From: JADHUC01 sp964617665
GTDB taxonomy: Bacteria; Planctomycetota; Planctomycetia; Pirellulales; Pirellulaceae
Length of the DNA: 43,327 bases
Direction of reading: 5' to 3'
NCBI GenBank assembly: GCA_964617665.1
Contig: CAZUAH010000049.1
Location: 1-43,327, forward strand
Under the pieces are notes generated by a model. The model was not told where the DNA came from. It was given only the letters and a program-made list of their open reading frames with translations, and did no database searches. Of the stretch, positions 1 through 7,394 are shown in pieces. Each line of letters opens with the position of its first letter. Position 1 is the first letter of the stretch. A program made the position numbers and the translations under genes.

Positions 1-150
1 GGCAGCCATATGTCAGCCCAGGGCAGAAGCAATGCGAGTCTTGCGAGCATTGCTGTCGCCAAGGCCACCTTCGCCTTGAACGACGGAGTGAATCTCCTAC
101 GCTTCTTCGACATCCATACTCCTCCACGAAATCAGGAAAAAACACTCTAA
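1..150 (+). other. Open reading tail of unknown origin at window edge
   Basis: Frame 1 is open from the first base to a TAA at 148-150, with an internal ATG at position 10. The predicted end reads ...NDGVNLLRFFDIHTPP... I do not recognise a family. It could be the 3' end of a gene, possibly mobile-element related, that starts outside the window. Since it lies beside a broken receptor fragment it may also be non-coding debris. Nothing else supports translation. Confidence 0.15.
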
Positions 151-680
151 CATCCCACCTTATTCCGTGGTCCAGTTTCCTGGGGACAGTATATGAGTGT
201 CCCCGCATAGCCGAGGTCGGAAGTAAAGACGGCGTTCACTCCCGTTTGCTCGTCGGTGAATTCCCTCGCCGCATCAAACGTCCCGATCGGTCGCGAGTCG
301 ATCTGGCCTTCCTTGGTTCGGTGTAGTGAACCGGTGATTTGGTACGCGTTGATCAGGCTGCAGTCGCTGTAGCCCTGCAGCCGCACGAACGTCAGGTTAC
401 GTTGCTGTGGATCAAAGATGGTCTCACGGTTCTGGGGGAAGCGATCAGAACGGAAAACGTCCTCGCCCATGTAGTGCTGATAGCCGAACATAAGCTCCGC
501 GCAATCGCCAATCAGGTAGTTCAACTTGATGTCCGCCGAGTTGTACCGCCAGCTTGTAGCCGGTTGCCGACCGACGTCAAACCCTGGCGGGCAATCAGGA
601 GGGCCGCCGAGATCGAGGTTGCTGTAGTTGCCATATCCTCCACCGGCGAAGATGCCCGTCGAGCCGACCGAACCTTCGAC
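147..680 (-). pseudogene. Internal fragment of a TonB-dependent outer-membrane receptor
   Basis: On the minus strand a frame is open from about 686 down to a stop at 147. The middle reads like the beta-barrel of a planctomycete TonB-dependent receptor: FAGGGYGNYSNLDLGG, then LNYLIGDCAELMFGYQHY, then ITGSLHRTKEG, then DEQTGVNAVFTSDLGYAG. The family normally runs to 700-900 residues, with a signal peptide, a plug and a barrel ending in an aromatic residue. Here there is no start, plug or terminal strand, so both ends are missing. Receptor-like residues stop near 205 at a small palindrome, and the last 15 or so residues (CPQETGPRNKVGC) look unrelated. At the other end the frame meets the truncated plus-strand gene at about 677-690. 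Together with hemP and tonB nearby this suggests a former iron or heme uptake locus. The receptor call is by eye and moderately sure; the fragment status is more certain. Confidence 0.6.
182..204. repeat. REP-like palindrome GGGGACA-9nt-TGTCCCC
   Basis: A perfect 7-bp inverted repeat (GGGGACA at 182-188, TGTCCCC at 198-204) with a 9-nt loop sits exactly where receptor similarity ends. GGGGACA/TGTCCCC palindromes recur around REP-associated Y1 (RAYT) transposases, so this may be a REP unit inserted at, or left by, the breakage. No transposase is present in the window. Confidence 0.45.
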
Positions 681-683
681 GTT

Positions 684-1491
684 TATCTATCAGACCGGTT
701 CGTTGTACCGAAACTACGAAACATGTCTGGCCATCTTGTGCTTCAAAGAGGCCAATGTAGACGGACGATACGACAAACTGATCAAGAAAGCGGACGGCTT
801 TGTGAAAGGGCTTCAATGGGACGAGGCTGAGGGCAAGGACCCGTCAGATCCCGCGTACGGTGGTGGCGGTTACGGAAAACACAAGCGACCGGACATGTCA
901 AACACCAGCTTCCTGGTCGACGCATTGCGGGCTGCCGGAAACGATGCGGACAGCGATGCGGTGCAGCGGGCCCTGGTTTTCATTTCCCGTTGCCAAAACC
1001 TCGAGACCGAACACAACACCACGCCGTTCGCCAGTAAGGATCCGGACGGCGGATTCTACTACACGTGTGCGGCGGGCGGATCAAGCCAAGCCGGGGAGAC
1101 TGCGAACGGCGGCTTGCGCAGCTAGGGTTCAATGACGTACGCAGGCCTGAAGAGCATGCTCTACGCGGGCGTCGGACCTGATGATCCGCGAGTCAAAGCG
1201 GCAGTCGAGTGGATAGGAAAGCACTACGACCTGGAATCGAACCCCGGCATGGGCGATGCTGGCCAGTACTACTACTATCACACGTTCGCCAAGGCTCTAG
1301 CTGCCGTTGGCGAGGAGACCGTTGTGGATGAAGACGGTGCGAAGCACGACTGGCGAGGCGAACTGATCGTAGAATTGGCGTCCCGTCAGCAAGAGGACGG
1401 AACGTGGGTCAACGAGAACTCGCGGTGGTTGGAGGGCGATCCCAATCTGGTCACGGGCTACGCATTGTTGGCTCTGAGCTACTGCCGGTAG
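684..1491 (+). pseudogene. Truncated, stop-interrupted squalene/prenyltransferase-repeat protein
   Basis: The product is the C-terminal part of a prenyltransferase/squalene-oxidase (alpha-toroid) repeat protein of the planctomycete type. Recognisable segments are QTGSLYRNYETCLAI, GGGGYGKHKRPDMSNT, LVFISRCQNLETEHNTTPF, NPGMGDAGQYYYYHTFAKAL and the end NLVTGYALLALSYCR. Two lesions are visible. Family-like sequence starts abruptly at about 684 with no start codon, signal peptide or first repeats. An in-frame TAG at 1123-1125 splits GGLRS from GSMTYAGLKS, where relatives have an aromatic residue. Reading through that TAG restores one frame to 1491. An ATG at 628 is open into this frame, but its residues look like antisense receptor sequence rather than a real N-terminus. 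Similar genes often sit beside hemP/tonB in this phylum (from memory). Intact homologues are usually exported; whether they act on a terpenoid or only bind is not known to me. Confidence 0.75.
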
Positions 1492-1562
1492 GCATGCCTT
1501 AGTCGTTGCTGCCGGTGAGCGGCCTTACAACAACCGCAGATGGAACAGACGACTCATTCCCC

Positions 1563-1757
1563 ATGACCGGTGATCAGGGCCCACCAGAATCAGATTCCGC
1601 GAACCTTGACGAACAGAGGGCGACTGGCCATGATGGTCCCGTGATCGTCAGGTCCGAAGACTTGCTGCAGGGTCGACGCGAGGTCTGGATCGAACACGGC
1701 GAGGAGATGTATAGACTGCGCGTGACCTCCTCCGGTCGACTTTACTTGACAAAATGA
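1563..1757 (+). CDS. hemP: HemP-family small hemin-uptake protein
   Basis: A small protein of 64 residues from the ATG at 1563; the frame also opens upstream from a TTG at 1506. The C-terminal half carries the HemP/DUF2149-like signature: VRSEDLLQGRREVWIEHGEEMYRLRVT and then LYLTK at the end. The family consensus, from memory, is a serine, a leucine-phe-glycine-like turn, an acidic-histidine strand, Y-R-L-R-x-T and a K-L-x-L-T-K tail. HemP proteins are about 60 residues and accompany heme/iron transport genes; their exact role is poorly defined. The N-terminal half here is acidic and low in complexity, as is common. It lies 15 nt before the tonB remnant and after the broken toroid gene, so it appears to be the only intact member of this locus. 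The choice of start is uncertain because no strong ribosome-binding site is visible. Confidence 0.7.
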   Translation: MTGDQGPPESDSANLDEQRATGHDGPVIVRSEDLLQGRREVWIEHGEEMYRLRVTSSGRLYLTK

Positions 1758-1782
1758 TCGGCACACGAGTTTGCATCAGCAG

Positions 1783-2551
1783 ATGTTCACTGTCATCGCC
1801 AACCTGATAAACGCAGCACTCGGACGCCCATCCGTTGCCAAGGCCGTCCTTTGTTCACTGGGCCTGCACGTTAGTGCCGCCGCAGCGACGTTTTCTTGGT
1901 GGTGTGCGCCAGTCGATCAGATGACGCTGGCTGGCAAACGGAATGTCGTGCAGTTGGACGCAGCTTTCGCTGCCGAAAAGTCCGGACCTCTTGAAGAGAC
2001 GGAGGTCTCGATCAAGCGATTCGCGATGCCGCCCAAGCCGAGAAAGGATGCCGTCGAGCCTCTTCTTGCGACTCTCGTCCATCCGCGTGCCACTCCCACG
2101 CCGGTCGAATCGGAGCTTGCCCCAGCAGAATTGCCGGAGGATCATTGGGAGGTCGTTGATCCGGAGGTCAGCCGCCACGAAATAGACGATTCCGTTGACG
2201 ACCCGACCGAAACCCCGCCACGAGAACTGCCGCGTCGTCAAGCGGAAGTCCTCATGCCTGACACTAGCGTGGCGGCGGAGCAGGTGGCTGGAGTGGATGA
2301 CAAGACACCTCCGGACCTCTCGGGCAACCGTCCACCTACGTACCCAGCGAGGGCCATCGCGCAGAGGCTTGAAGGTGCCCTGCTTCTACGGCTCCATATC
2401 GCGGCGACGGGCGACATCACGCGAGTCGAGATCGTCACGTCAAGTGGCCATGACATTTTTGACCGAGCGGCAGTCGAAGCCGTGAGCAATTGGCGAGGCC
2501 GGAACGCCCCTAGCCACCATCGAGTTCTTGCCCGTACGTTTTCGACTTTGA
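1783..2551 (+). pseudogene. tonB: TonB-like energy transducer with C-terminal frameshift
   Basis: TonB couples the inner-membrane proton motive force to outer-membrane receptors. The product has an N-terminal hydrophobic stretch (about residues 18-38), a long charged, proline-containing linker, and a TonB C-terminal domain beginning PPTYPARAIAQRLEGALLLR and continuing GDITRVEIVTSSGHDIFDRA AVEAVSNW. After the codons for NWRG at 2488-2499 the frame is wrong. The expected family ending, GTPLATIEFLPVRFRL followed by TGA at 2549-2551, lies one frame over, starting at 2501. A few residues expected between the two parts are also missing, which suits a short deletion. Left unshifted, translation would run on to 2727, through the start of the next gene. 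ATG 1783 is taken as start; TTG 1771 is an alternative. The terminal beta-strand contacts the receptor TonB box, so the shifted protein is probably non-functional unless the sequence is in error. Confidence 0.75.
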
Positions 2552-2614
2552 AGCATCCGTGGCATCGTCGATTTGATGGATTTCTGATTCTTGTTTTTGC
2601 TTGGAGGAAGAACG

Positions 2615-3577
2615 ATGAGACGAACTGCCTGCACCATGACGACGCTCACATTGCTTGCGGCCTTCGCTACCACTGTATCCGCGCAACCTCCGGGGGGCTC
2701 ACGGCGAGGCGGAGCTGGCCAGCCTAAGCCTGGACGGTTTAATCCGCTGATTCGGCTGTTCGACGCAAACGAGGATGGGACGCTGTCTGAAGAAGAGATT
2801 GCCGGCGCTGCCGCGAAGTTGAAGGAGTTCGATAAGAATAAGGACGGCAAGGTCACCAACGAAGAATTGCGCGGTGCTCTGCCGTTTGGTCGTGGTGGCA
2901 GACCGTCATTCGGAACGGGCGGGTCAGGCGGTGGTACGGGGCGGGTGTCCGCCAGTGACCTGGAAAAGGACACTGTCGCCCAGGACGACGTAGAAAAGAA
3001 GATACTGGCTGCGATTGAGCACATGCGCGAAGGTCCGCGTTTTGCCAATGTCTCCCACAATGACGGGCGACTTCTACGGCTGCTCGCCGAAGCGATCGGC
3101 GCGAAATGCGTGGTCGAGATCGGCACGTCGACAGGCGAATCGGCCACGTGGCTTGCGATGGCAGTCCAATCCACCGGCGGCCATGTGTTCACACACGAAA
3201 TCGACGCGGAACGAGCCAAGGTCGCAGAGGAGAACTTCAAGAAAGCTGGTGTCGAAGACCTGATTACTATCGTGATGGGCGACGCACACGAAACGATCAA
3301 GGGATATACCGACCCCAACAGTCCTCTGTTCATCGACAAAGAGAAGAAAGAGTGTATTGACATCCTGTTCCTGGATGCCGACAAAGAAGGCTACACCGAC
3401 TACTTGGATAAGCTGATGCCGCTTATCCCGCCCGGCGGGCTCGTCATCGCCCACAACATGAACACGCGGCAGGCGGATCTCCGATTCGTGAAGGCCATTA
3501 CCGAGAATCCGCAACTGGAGACATTGATCCTTCTGAAGGAAGGAACGGGAGTCGGTGTGACGCTGAAGAAGAGATAG
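2615..3577 (+). CDS. Exported EF-hand/class I O-methyltransferase fusion
   Basis: A 320-residue protein. The start at 2615 is chosen because GGAGGAAG lies just upstream and the first 23 residues then form a classical signal peptide (MRRTACTMTTLTLLAAFATT, cleavage near VSA-Q). Two canonical EF-hand loops follow: residues 50-61 (D50, N52, D54, E61) and 73-84 (D73, N75, D77, E84). After a G/R-rich linker (91-112) comes a catechol-type O-methyltransferase fold (PF01596-like): SAM motif I VVEIGTSTGES at 167-177, the acidic motif FLDADKEGY at 252-260, and a PPGGLVIAHN strand near 272-281. Family members methylate catechol-like hydroxyls using SAM and a divalent metal, in the cytoplasm. A signal peptide on such an enzyme is odd because SAM is not known to be available outside. 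It lies 63 nt after the tonB remnant and 2 nt before the SGNH gene, implying cotranscription with the latter. Substrate unknown. Confidence 0.85.
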   Translation: MRRTACTMTTLTLLAAFATTVSAQPPGGSRRGGAGQPKPGRFNPLIRLFDANEDGTLSEEEIAGAAAKLKEFDKNKDGKVTNEELRGALPFGRGGRPSFGTGGSGGGTGRVSASDLEKDTVAQDDVEKKILAAIEHMREGPRFANVSHNDGRLLRLLAEAIGAKCVVEIGTSTGESATWLAMAVQSTGGHVFTHEIDAERAKVAEENFKKAGVEDLITIVMGDAHETIKGYTDPNSPLFIDKEKKECIDILFLDADKEGYTDYLDKLMPLIPPGGLVIAHNMNTRQADLRFVKAITENPQLETLILLKEGTGVGVTLKKR

Positions 3578-3579
3578 CC

Positions 3580-5091
3580 GTGAAGTCAAGGCAGCACACC
3601 TCGAAACATCGCCCGAGACGTCGGTTGCGCGGGCTGATGTTTCGCGTGGCTGCTCTGGCGTTGGCACTCGTGCCGTTTGTCGCGGCCGAAGGAATCTTCA
3701 CGCTGTTCGACTGGGGCCGGCCGGACTATTCGGCCGATCCCTTCGTTGGGTTCCGCAGCGTGCGTCCGCTTTTCGTGGAAAGCGACGACGGGATTCGCTA
3801 CGAGATTCCCAAATCGCGGCAGGCCTTTTTCTGCCCCGACTCGTTCCCACTGGAGAAAGGCCCCAGCGAGTTCCGGATTTTCTGTCTAGGCGGGTCTACG
3901 GTTCAGGGGCGACCGTTCGCGATTCAAACCTCGTTCACTTCGTGGCTTGAGTTGAGCCTCTGCGCGGCCGATCCGGCGCGTGACTGGGATGTCGTCAACT
4001 GTGGCGGTGTATCGTATGCCAGTTACCGTCTGGTCCCGATTCTTGAAGAGGTGCTCCGATACGAGCCGGATCTGATCATTCTCTACACCGGACACAACGA
4101 GTTTCTGGAAGATCGCACCTATGGCCACATCAAGCGAATGCCGGAGGTGCTGGCGGGGCCGAGCAGCTTCCTGGCTCGAACGCGAACGTACACGCTATTG
4201 TGCGAAGGCTTCGCGCGTCTGCGTTCCCAACAGGAGCACGCTCCGGACGGATGCCCTGTCCTCCGCACGGAAGTCGATGCCATGCTCGACTATCGCGGCG
4301 GCCTGGCCGACTACCACCGTGATGAACAGTGGCGCCGCGATACCATCGACCATTTCCACTACAATCTCCGCCGCATGGTGCAAATGGTCGAAGAGGCTGG
4401 CGTGCCCATGTTGCTGGTAAATCCCGTGAGCAAACTTCGCGACTGTCCTCCCTTCAAATCGCAGCACCGAGATGGCCTGACGGCGGAGGAGCTTCGGCAG
4501 TGGGACATCTTGGTCGAGCAGGCCGCGAAATGCCGAAAGACGGATCCCCGACAGTCCATTGAGCTATTGAGCGAGGCGTCAGAAATCGACGACCAACATG
4601 CTGGTCTTCACTACGTGCTGGCCAGCCACTACGACACGCTCAAGATGACCGAGCGCGCACGCAAGCACTTTGTGTTAGCCAAAGACACAGACATCTGCCC
4701 ATTGCGAATGCTGGAACCGATGCATGAAGCACTGTTCGAGGTTGCCGAAGAGACGGGAACTCCTCTAGTTGACGCTCGCCAATCGTTCGAGAAGATCAGC
4801 CGCGATCATATCCCCGACGATCGGTATCTACTGGACCACGTGCACCCGTCTATTGAAGGGCACAAACTCATAGCCGAGTGGTTGATGGACGAATTCGTCC
4901 GGCAAGGCATTGTCAAGCCGGGCGACGGATGGAAGGAACTCCGCGATCAGTCCTATCGAGACCACTTTGCATCCCTGGACGACCTGTACTTCTTCAAAGG
5001 CACACAGCAACTCGAAAGCCTTCGTCTATGGACCAAAGGCAACGCCGACGGCGTCCCCGGCGAGACACCTGCAACCCGCATAGAACCCTAA
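3580..5091 (+). CDS. SGNH/GDSL-type hydrolase, membrane-anchored or exported
   Basis: A 503-residue protein starting at GTG 3580, 2 nt after the methyltransferase stop, so probably translationally coupled. An arginine-rich N-terminus leads into one hydrophobic segment (about residues 21-37), suggesting an uncleaved anchor or a signal peptide. The SGNH catalytic blocks are visible in order: FCLGGSTVQG with nucleophile S106 (block I), NCGGVSYASY with G143 (block II), YTGHNEFLEDR with N173 (block III), and LDHVHPSIEGH with D419 and H422 (block V). Between blocks III and V lies a longer helical stretch (about 315-385, SIELLSEASEIDDQHAGLHY and following) resembling one or two TPR units. This is a planctomycete-style arrangement. 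Such enzymes are esterases or acetylhydrolases of sugars or lipids; the substrate cannot be read here. High confidence in fold, low in substrate. Confidence 0.85.
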   Translation: MKSRQHTSKHRPRRRLRGLMFRVAALALALVPFVAAEGIFTLFDWGRPDYSADPFVGFRSVRPLFVESDDGIRYEIPKSRQAFFCPDSFPLEKGPSEFRIFCLGGSTVQGRPFAIQTSFTSWLELSLCAADPARDWDVVNCGGVSYASYRLVPILEEVLRYEPDLIILYTGHNEFLEDRTYGHIKRMPEVLAGPSSFLARTRTYTLLCEGFARLRSQQEHAPDGCPVLRTEVDAMLDYRGGLADYHRDEQWRRDTIDHFHYNLRRMVQMVEEAGVPMLLVNPVSKLRDCPPFKSQHRDGLTAEELRQWDILVEQAAKCRKTDPRQSIELLSEASEIDDQHAGLHYVLASHYDTLKMTERARKHFVLAKDTDICPLRMLEPMHEALFEVAEETGTPLVDARQSFEKISRDHIPDDRYLLDHVHPSIEGHKLIAEWLMDEFVRQGIVKPGDGWKELRDQSYRDHFASLDDLYFFKGTQQLESLRLWTKGNADGVPGETPATRIEP

Positions 5092-5130
5092 CGTTGTACG
5101 CGGCGAGCTAATTCTTGCCTACCTTTACCC

Positions 5131-5159
5131 TTGCTATTCAAACAACTGTTTAATACAAT
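5131..5159 (+). promoter_or_regulatory. Sigma-70-like promoter for the efflux operon
   Basis: TTGCTA at 5131-5136 and TACAAT at 5154-5159 are separated by 17 nt, close to the TTGACA-17-TATAAT ideal. They lie about 45 nt before the TetR-family start, in a locally AT-rich stretch. The spacer holds an inverted repeat listed separately. Transcription would cover the regulator, adaptor and permease genes. Confidence 0.55.
5138..5153. promoter_or_regulatory. Putative TetR-type operator inside the promoter spacer
   Basis: TCAAACA-AC-TGTTTAA is an imperfect inverted repeat (6 of 7 pairs) filling almost the whole -35/-10 spacer. TetR repressors bind short palindromes so placed, and the regulator gene is immediately downstream. 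Autorepression is inferred; no binding data exist. Confidence 0.5.
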
Positions 5160-5203
5160 GGTTTTAATCGAGCGTTGGAGTTGGTTCTTGGGGTTTATGT
5201 GTC

Positions 5204-5875
5204 ATGCCAGAAGATGATGCGCGAAGCCGAATTCTGGATGCGGCGGGCCCGATCTTTGCGGAGAAGGGCTTTCAAGCGGCGACCGTCCGTGAAATCTGTA
5301 ATCGCGCGAACGCGAACGTCGCGGCGGTCAACTACCACTTTGGCGACAAGGAAAGGCTGTACGTCGAGGCCGTCAAACTCGCCCATATTCCCGGTGGTGA
5401 TTCCAGTGAGTTGATCGATTGGGCACCTGGCACACCACCGGAGGTAAAACTTCGCGAGCACCTCGAAGCGATGCTGAAACGGATGCTCAGCGAGCGGGCG
5501 CCTTGGAAGCGGCAGCTGATGAATCGCGAGATCCTCAACCCAACCTTTGCCTGTCGGGAACTGGTCGAGGTCCACATTCGCGCCAGATTCGGGCAGTTGC
5601 TTGATATCCTCAAGGAAATACTGCCTGCAGATTGCCCGGTTCATAGACGTCACCAAATCGCCTTCAGCATTGTGGGGCAAGCTTTGCATTATCACGTTGC
5701 CAGTGATCTGGTCACGATGTTGGTCGGCGAAGAGGAGCGAGCCGCGCACTACCAGATCGACCGACTGGTTGATCACATTTCTCAATTCAGTCTGGCCGCA
5801 ATGGGGCTGGCACCACCCTTAGCGTCGTCGCGGCCAGCGAACAATGTCGTCACCACGGAGTCGAGCGGCGATTGA
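5204..5875 (+). CDS. TetR/AcrR-family transcriptional regulator (CecR-like)
   Basis: A 223-residue protein. The N-terminal TetR helix-turn-helix is clear: RILDAAGPIFAEKGFQAATV, then REICNRANANVAAVNYHFGD and KERLYVEAV. The C-terminal ligand domain (about 85-205, REHLEAMLKRMLSERAPWKR and following) resembles the CecR/YbiH (DUF1956) subgroup, which controls multidrug efflux genes in other bacteria. It is the first gene of a same-strand set with the adaptor (94 nt on) and the RND permease, and has a promoter with an operator-like repeat just upstream. The likely role is ligand-responsive repression of the pump and of itself. The inducer is unknown. Some relatives act as activators, so the sign of regulation is an inference. 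Confidence 0.9.
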   Translation: MPEDDARSRILDAAGPIFAEKGFQAATVREICNRANANVAAVNYHFGDKERLYVEAVKLAHIPGGDSSELIDWAPGTPPEVKLREHLEAMLKRMLSERAPWKRQLMNREILNPTFACRELVEVHIRARFGQLLDILKEILPADCPVHRRHQIAFSIVGQALHYHVASDLVTMLVGEEERAAHYQIDRLVDHISQFSLAAMGLAPPLASSRPANNVVTTESSGD

Positions 5876-5969
5876 TCGTTATGCGTCAGCCGAGTGTCGT
5901 CGCATTTTCCCGGTCTGATTTTCACGAGTAGACAACCCGAAAGACTCGCAACATAGAAGAGACAGTGAC

Positions 5970-7394
5970 ATGCCCGATGGTCATAGATCGGTCCAAGAGA
6001 CGGCGCGGATTGTCGCGCCACTGCTAATTCTCGTTATCGGGGCCGGTGGATTCTTCTTGCTTAAGGGAAAGCCAGAGATCACGACGAAGGCCGACGACGA
6101 GAAGAACGTGCCAATTGTCGATACGGTGACCGTGATGCCGCACACCGATGCGCTGACGATGAAAGTCGACGGGCAAGTCGTGCCTTTCCTCGAAGTGTCG
6201 CTTTCGGCCGAGGTCGGAGGCCTGATCGTCGAGAAGACTGAGATCTGTCGAGCTGGGAAGTTTGTTGAGAAGGGCGATCTGCTGCTGCGAATCGAACGTG
6301 GGGACTACGAACGTGATGTCGAGCGTTTGGAAGAGGAACTGAACCAAGCCAAGGTGATGAGCAAAGAGTTGGACAAAGAGATGGAAAACGCTCAGACGTT
6401 GATCGAGGTGGCTGAGGAGGAGCTCGATTTGCAGGAAAGTGAACTCGCCCGGGAAGAGGGTTTGTTTGACAGAGGAGTGAACACACAAGCCGCGGTCGAT
6501 CAGGCCAAACGCGGAGTCCTCCAGTCAAAAAACTCGCTCATGACGCTGAAGAACCAATGGAGCTTGTTGAGCACGCGCAAAGCCCGGCTTGAAAGCGGCG
6601 AGAGACTTACTTCGATAAACTTGGACCAGGCAAAAGTGGATTTGGATCGAACTGAAATCACTTCGCCTATCGACGGCATGGTAGTAGTGGAATCCGTCGA
6701 GGAGAACTCTTACGTGCAGAAGGGGGCTCCGTTGGTGACACTCGAAACGACGTCGAAAGTGGAAGTGAAGTGTCATCTTCGGATGGACCAGTTGTATTGG
6801 ATTTGGAGCCAAGCCTCCGAGACCATCTTCATGGCCGACAAGTCAGCTCCAACTGCCGGCTATCAACTTCCGGAGACGCCCGTCACGGTCGTCTACCGGC
6901 TTGCAGACGAAGAGTACATTTGGCAAGGCAAACTGTGGCGATATGACGGTATCGGCGTCGACGAAAAGACGCGTACCGTTCCTTGCCGCGTGAAGGTCGA
7001 TGAGCCTCGCAACGTGCAGCTTCGCACCGCGGATGGCGTCGTCGAGCCAGCAACCGGACCACCGGCGTTGGTGCGAGGCATGTTCGTCGCACTGGAGATC
7101 CATGCACGGCCCAAGGCGAATCTGCTGCAGGTTGACGAAAAGGCTGTTCGGCCGGGAAATAAGGTCTGGCGAGTGCGCGACGGGCAACTTCGCGTGCGGG
7201 GCGTACAGGTCGTGACCATTGCCAACAAGCTGGCCGTTTTGCGGGCCGCGGCCGACGATCTGCGAATTGGAGACAAAGTCGTGGTTAGCCCCTTGGCTGA
7301 AACGACCGACGGCATGCTGGTCGAGGAGGGAGAGATGGGCGCGACGGCCAAAGCACGCGAGTCGGCTCCTGAGACGGAAAGTGAAACGAAATGA
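5970..7394 (+). CDS. RND efflux periplasmic adaptor (HlyD/MFP family)
   Basis: A 474-residue adaptor linking an inner-membrane RND pump to an outer-membrane channel. A single N-terminal helix (about residues 14-31, IVAPLLILVIGAGGFFLL) anchors it. The two halves of the lipoyl domain are visible: SAEVGGLIVEKTEICRAGKF with VEKGDLLLRIE (about 79-109), and TEITSPIDGMVVVESVEENS with YVQKGAPLVTLE (about 229-260). Between them is a long, charge-rich coiled-coil hairpin (RDVERLEEELNQAKVMSKEL ... DQAKRGVLQS). Beta-barrel and membrane-proximal domains follow. The stop overlaps the permease start (ATGA at 7391-7394), indicating translational coupling. The length suits the family, and no defect is seen. 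No outer-membrane factor gene lies in the window, so a TolC-like partner would have to be elsewhere. Confidence 0.92.
   Translation: MPDGHRSVQETARIVAPLLILVIGAGGFFLLKGKPEITTKADDEKNVPIVDTVTVMPHTDALTMKVDGQVVPFLEVSLSAEVGGLIVEKTEICRAGKFVEKGDLLLRIERGDYERDVERLEEELNQAKVMSKELDKEMENAQTLIEVAEEELDLQESELAREEGLFDRGVNTQAAVDQAKRGVLQSKNSLMTLKNQWSLLSTRKARLESGERLTSINLDQAKVDLDRTEITSPIDGMVVVESVEENSYVQKGAPLVTLETTSKVEVKCHLRMDQLYWIWSQASETIFMADKSAPTAGYQLPETPVTVVYRLADEEYIWQGKLWRYDGIGVDEKTRTVPCRVKVDEPRNVQLRTADGVVEPATGPPALVRGMFVALEIHARPKANLLQVDEKAVRPGNKVWRVRDGQLRVRGVQVVTIANKLAVLRAAADDLRIGDKVVVSPLAETTDGMLVEEGEMGATAKARESAPETESETK

Noticed and set aside
1..12. GGCAGCCATATG, identical to the GSHM codons of common expression vectors
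   Set aside because: Twelve bases at an arbitrary window edge; the sequence after it is not vector. Treated as coincidence.
628..683. ATG 628 as the true start of the toroid protein
   Set aside because: Its first residues come from the antisense of the receptor fragment, with no signal peptide or repeat; the gene is truncated.
2440..3384. 314-codon minus-strand open frame opposite the methyltransferase
   Set aside because: Serine/proline-rich antisense of a clear gene with signal peptide and motifs.
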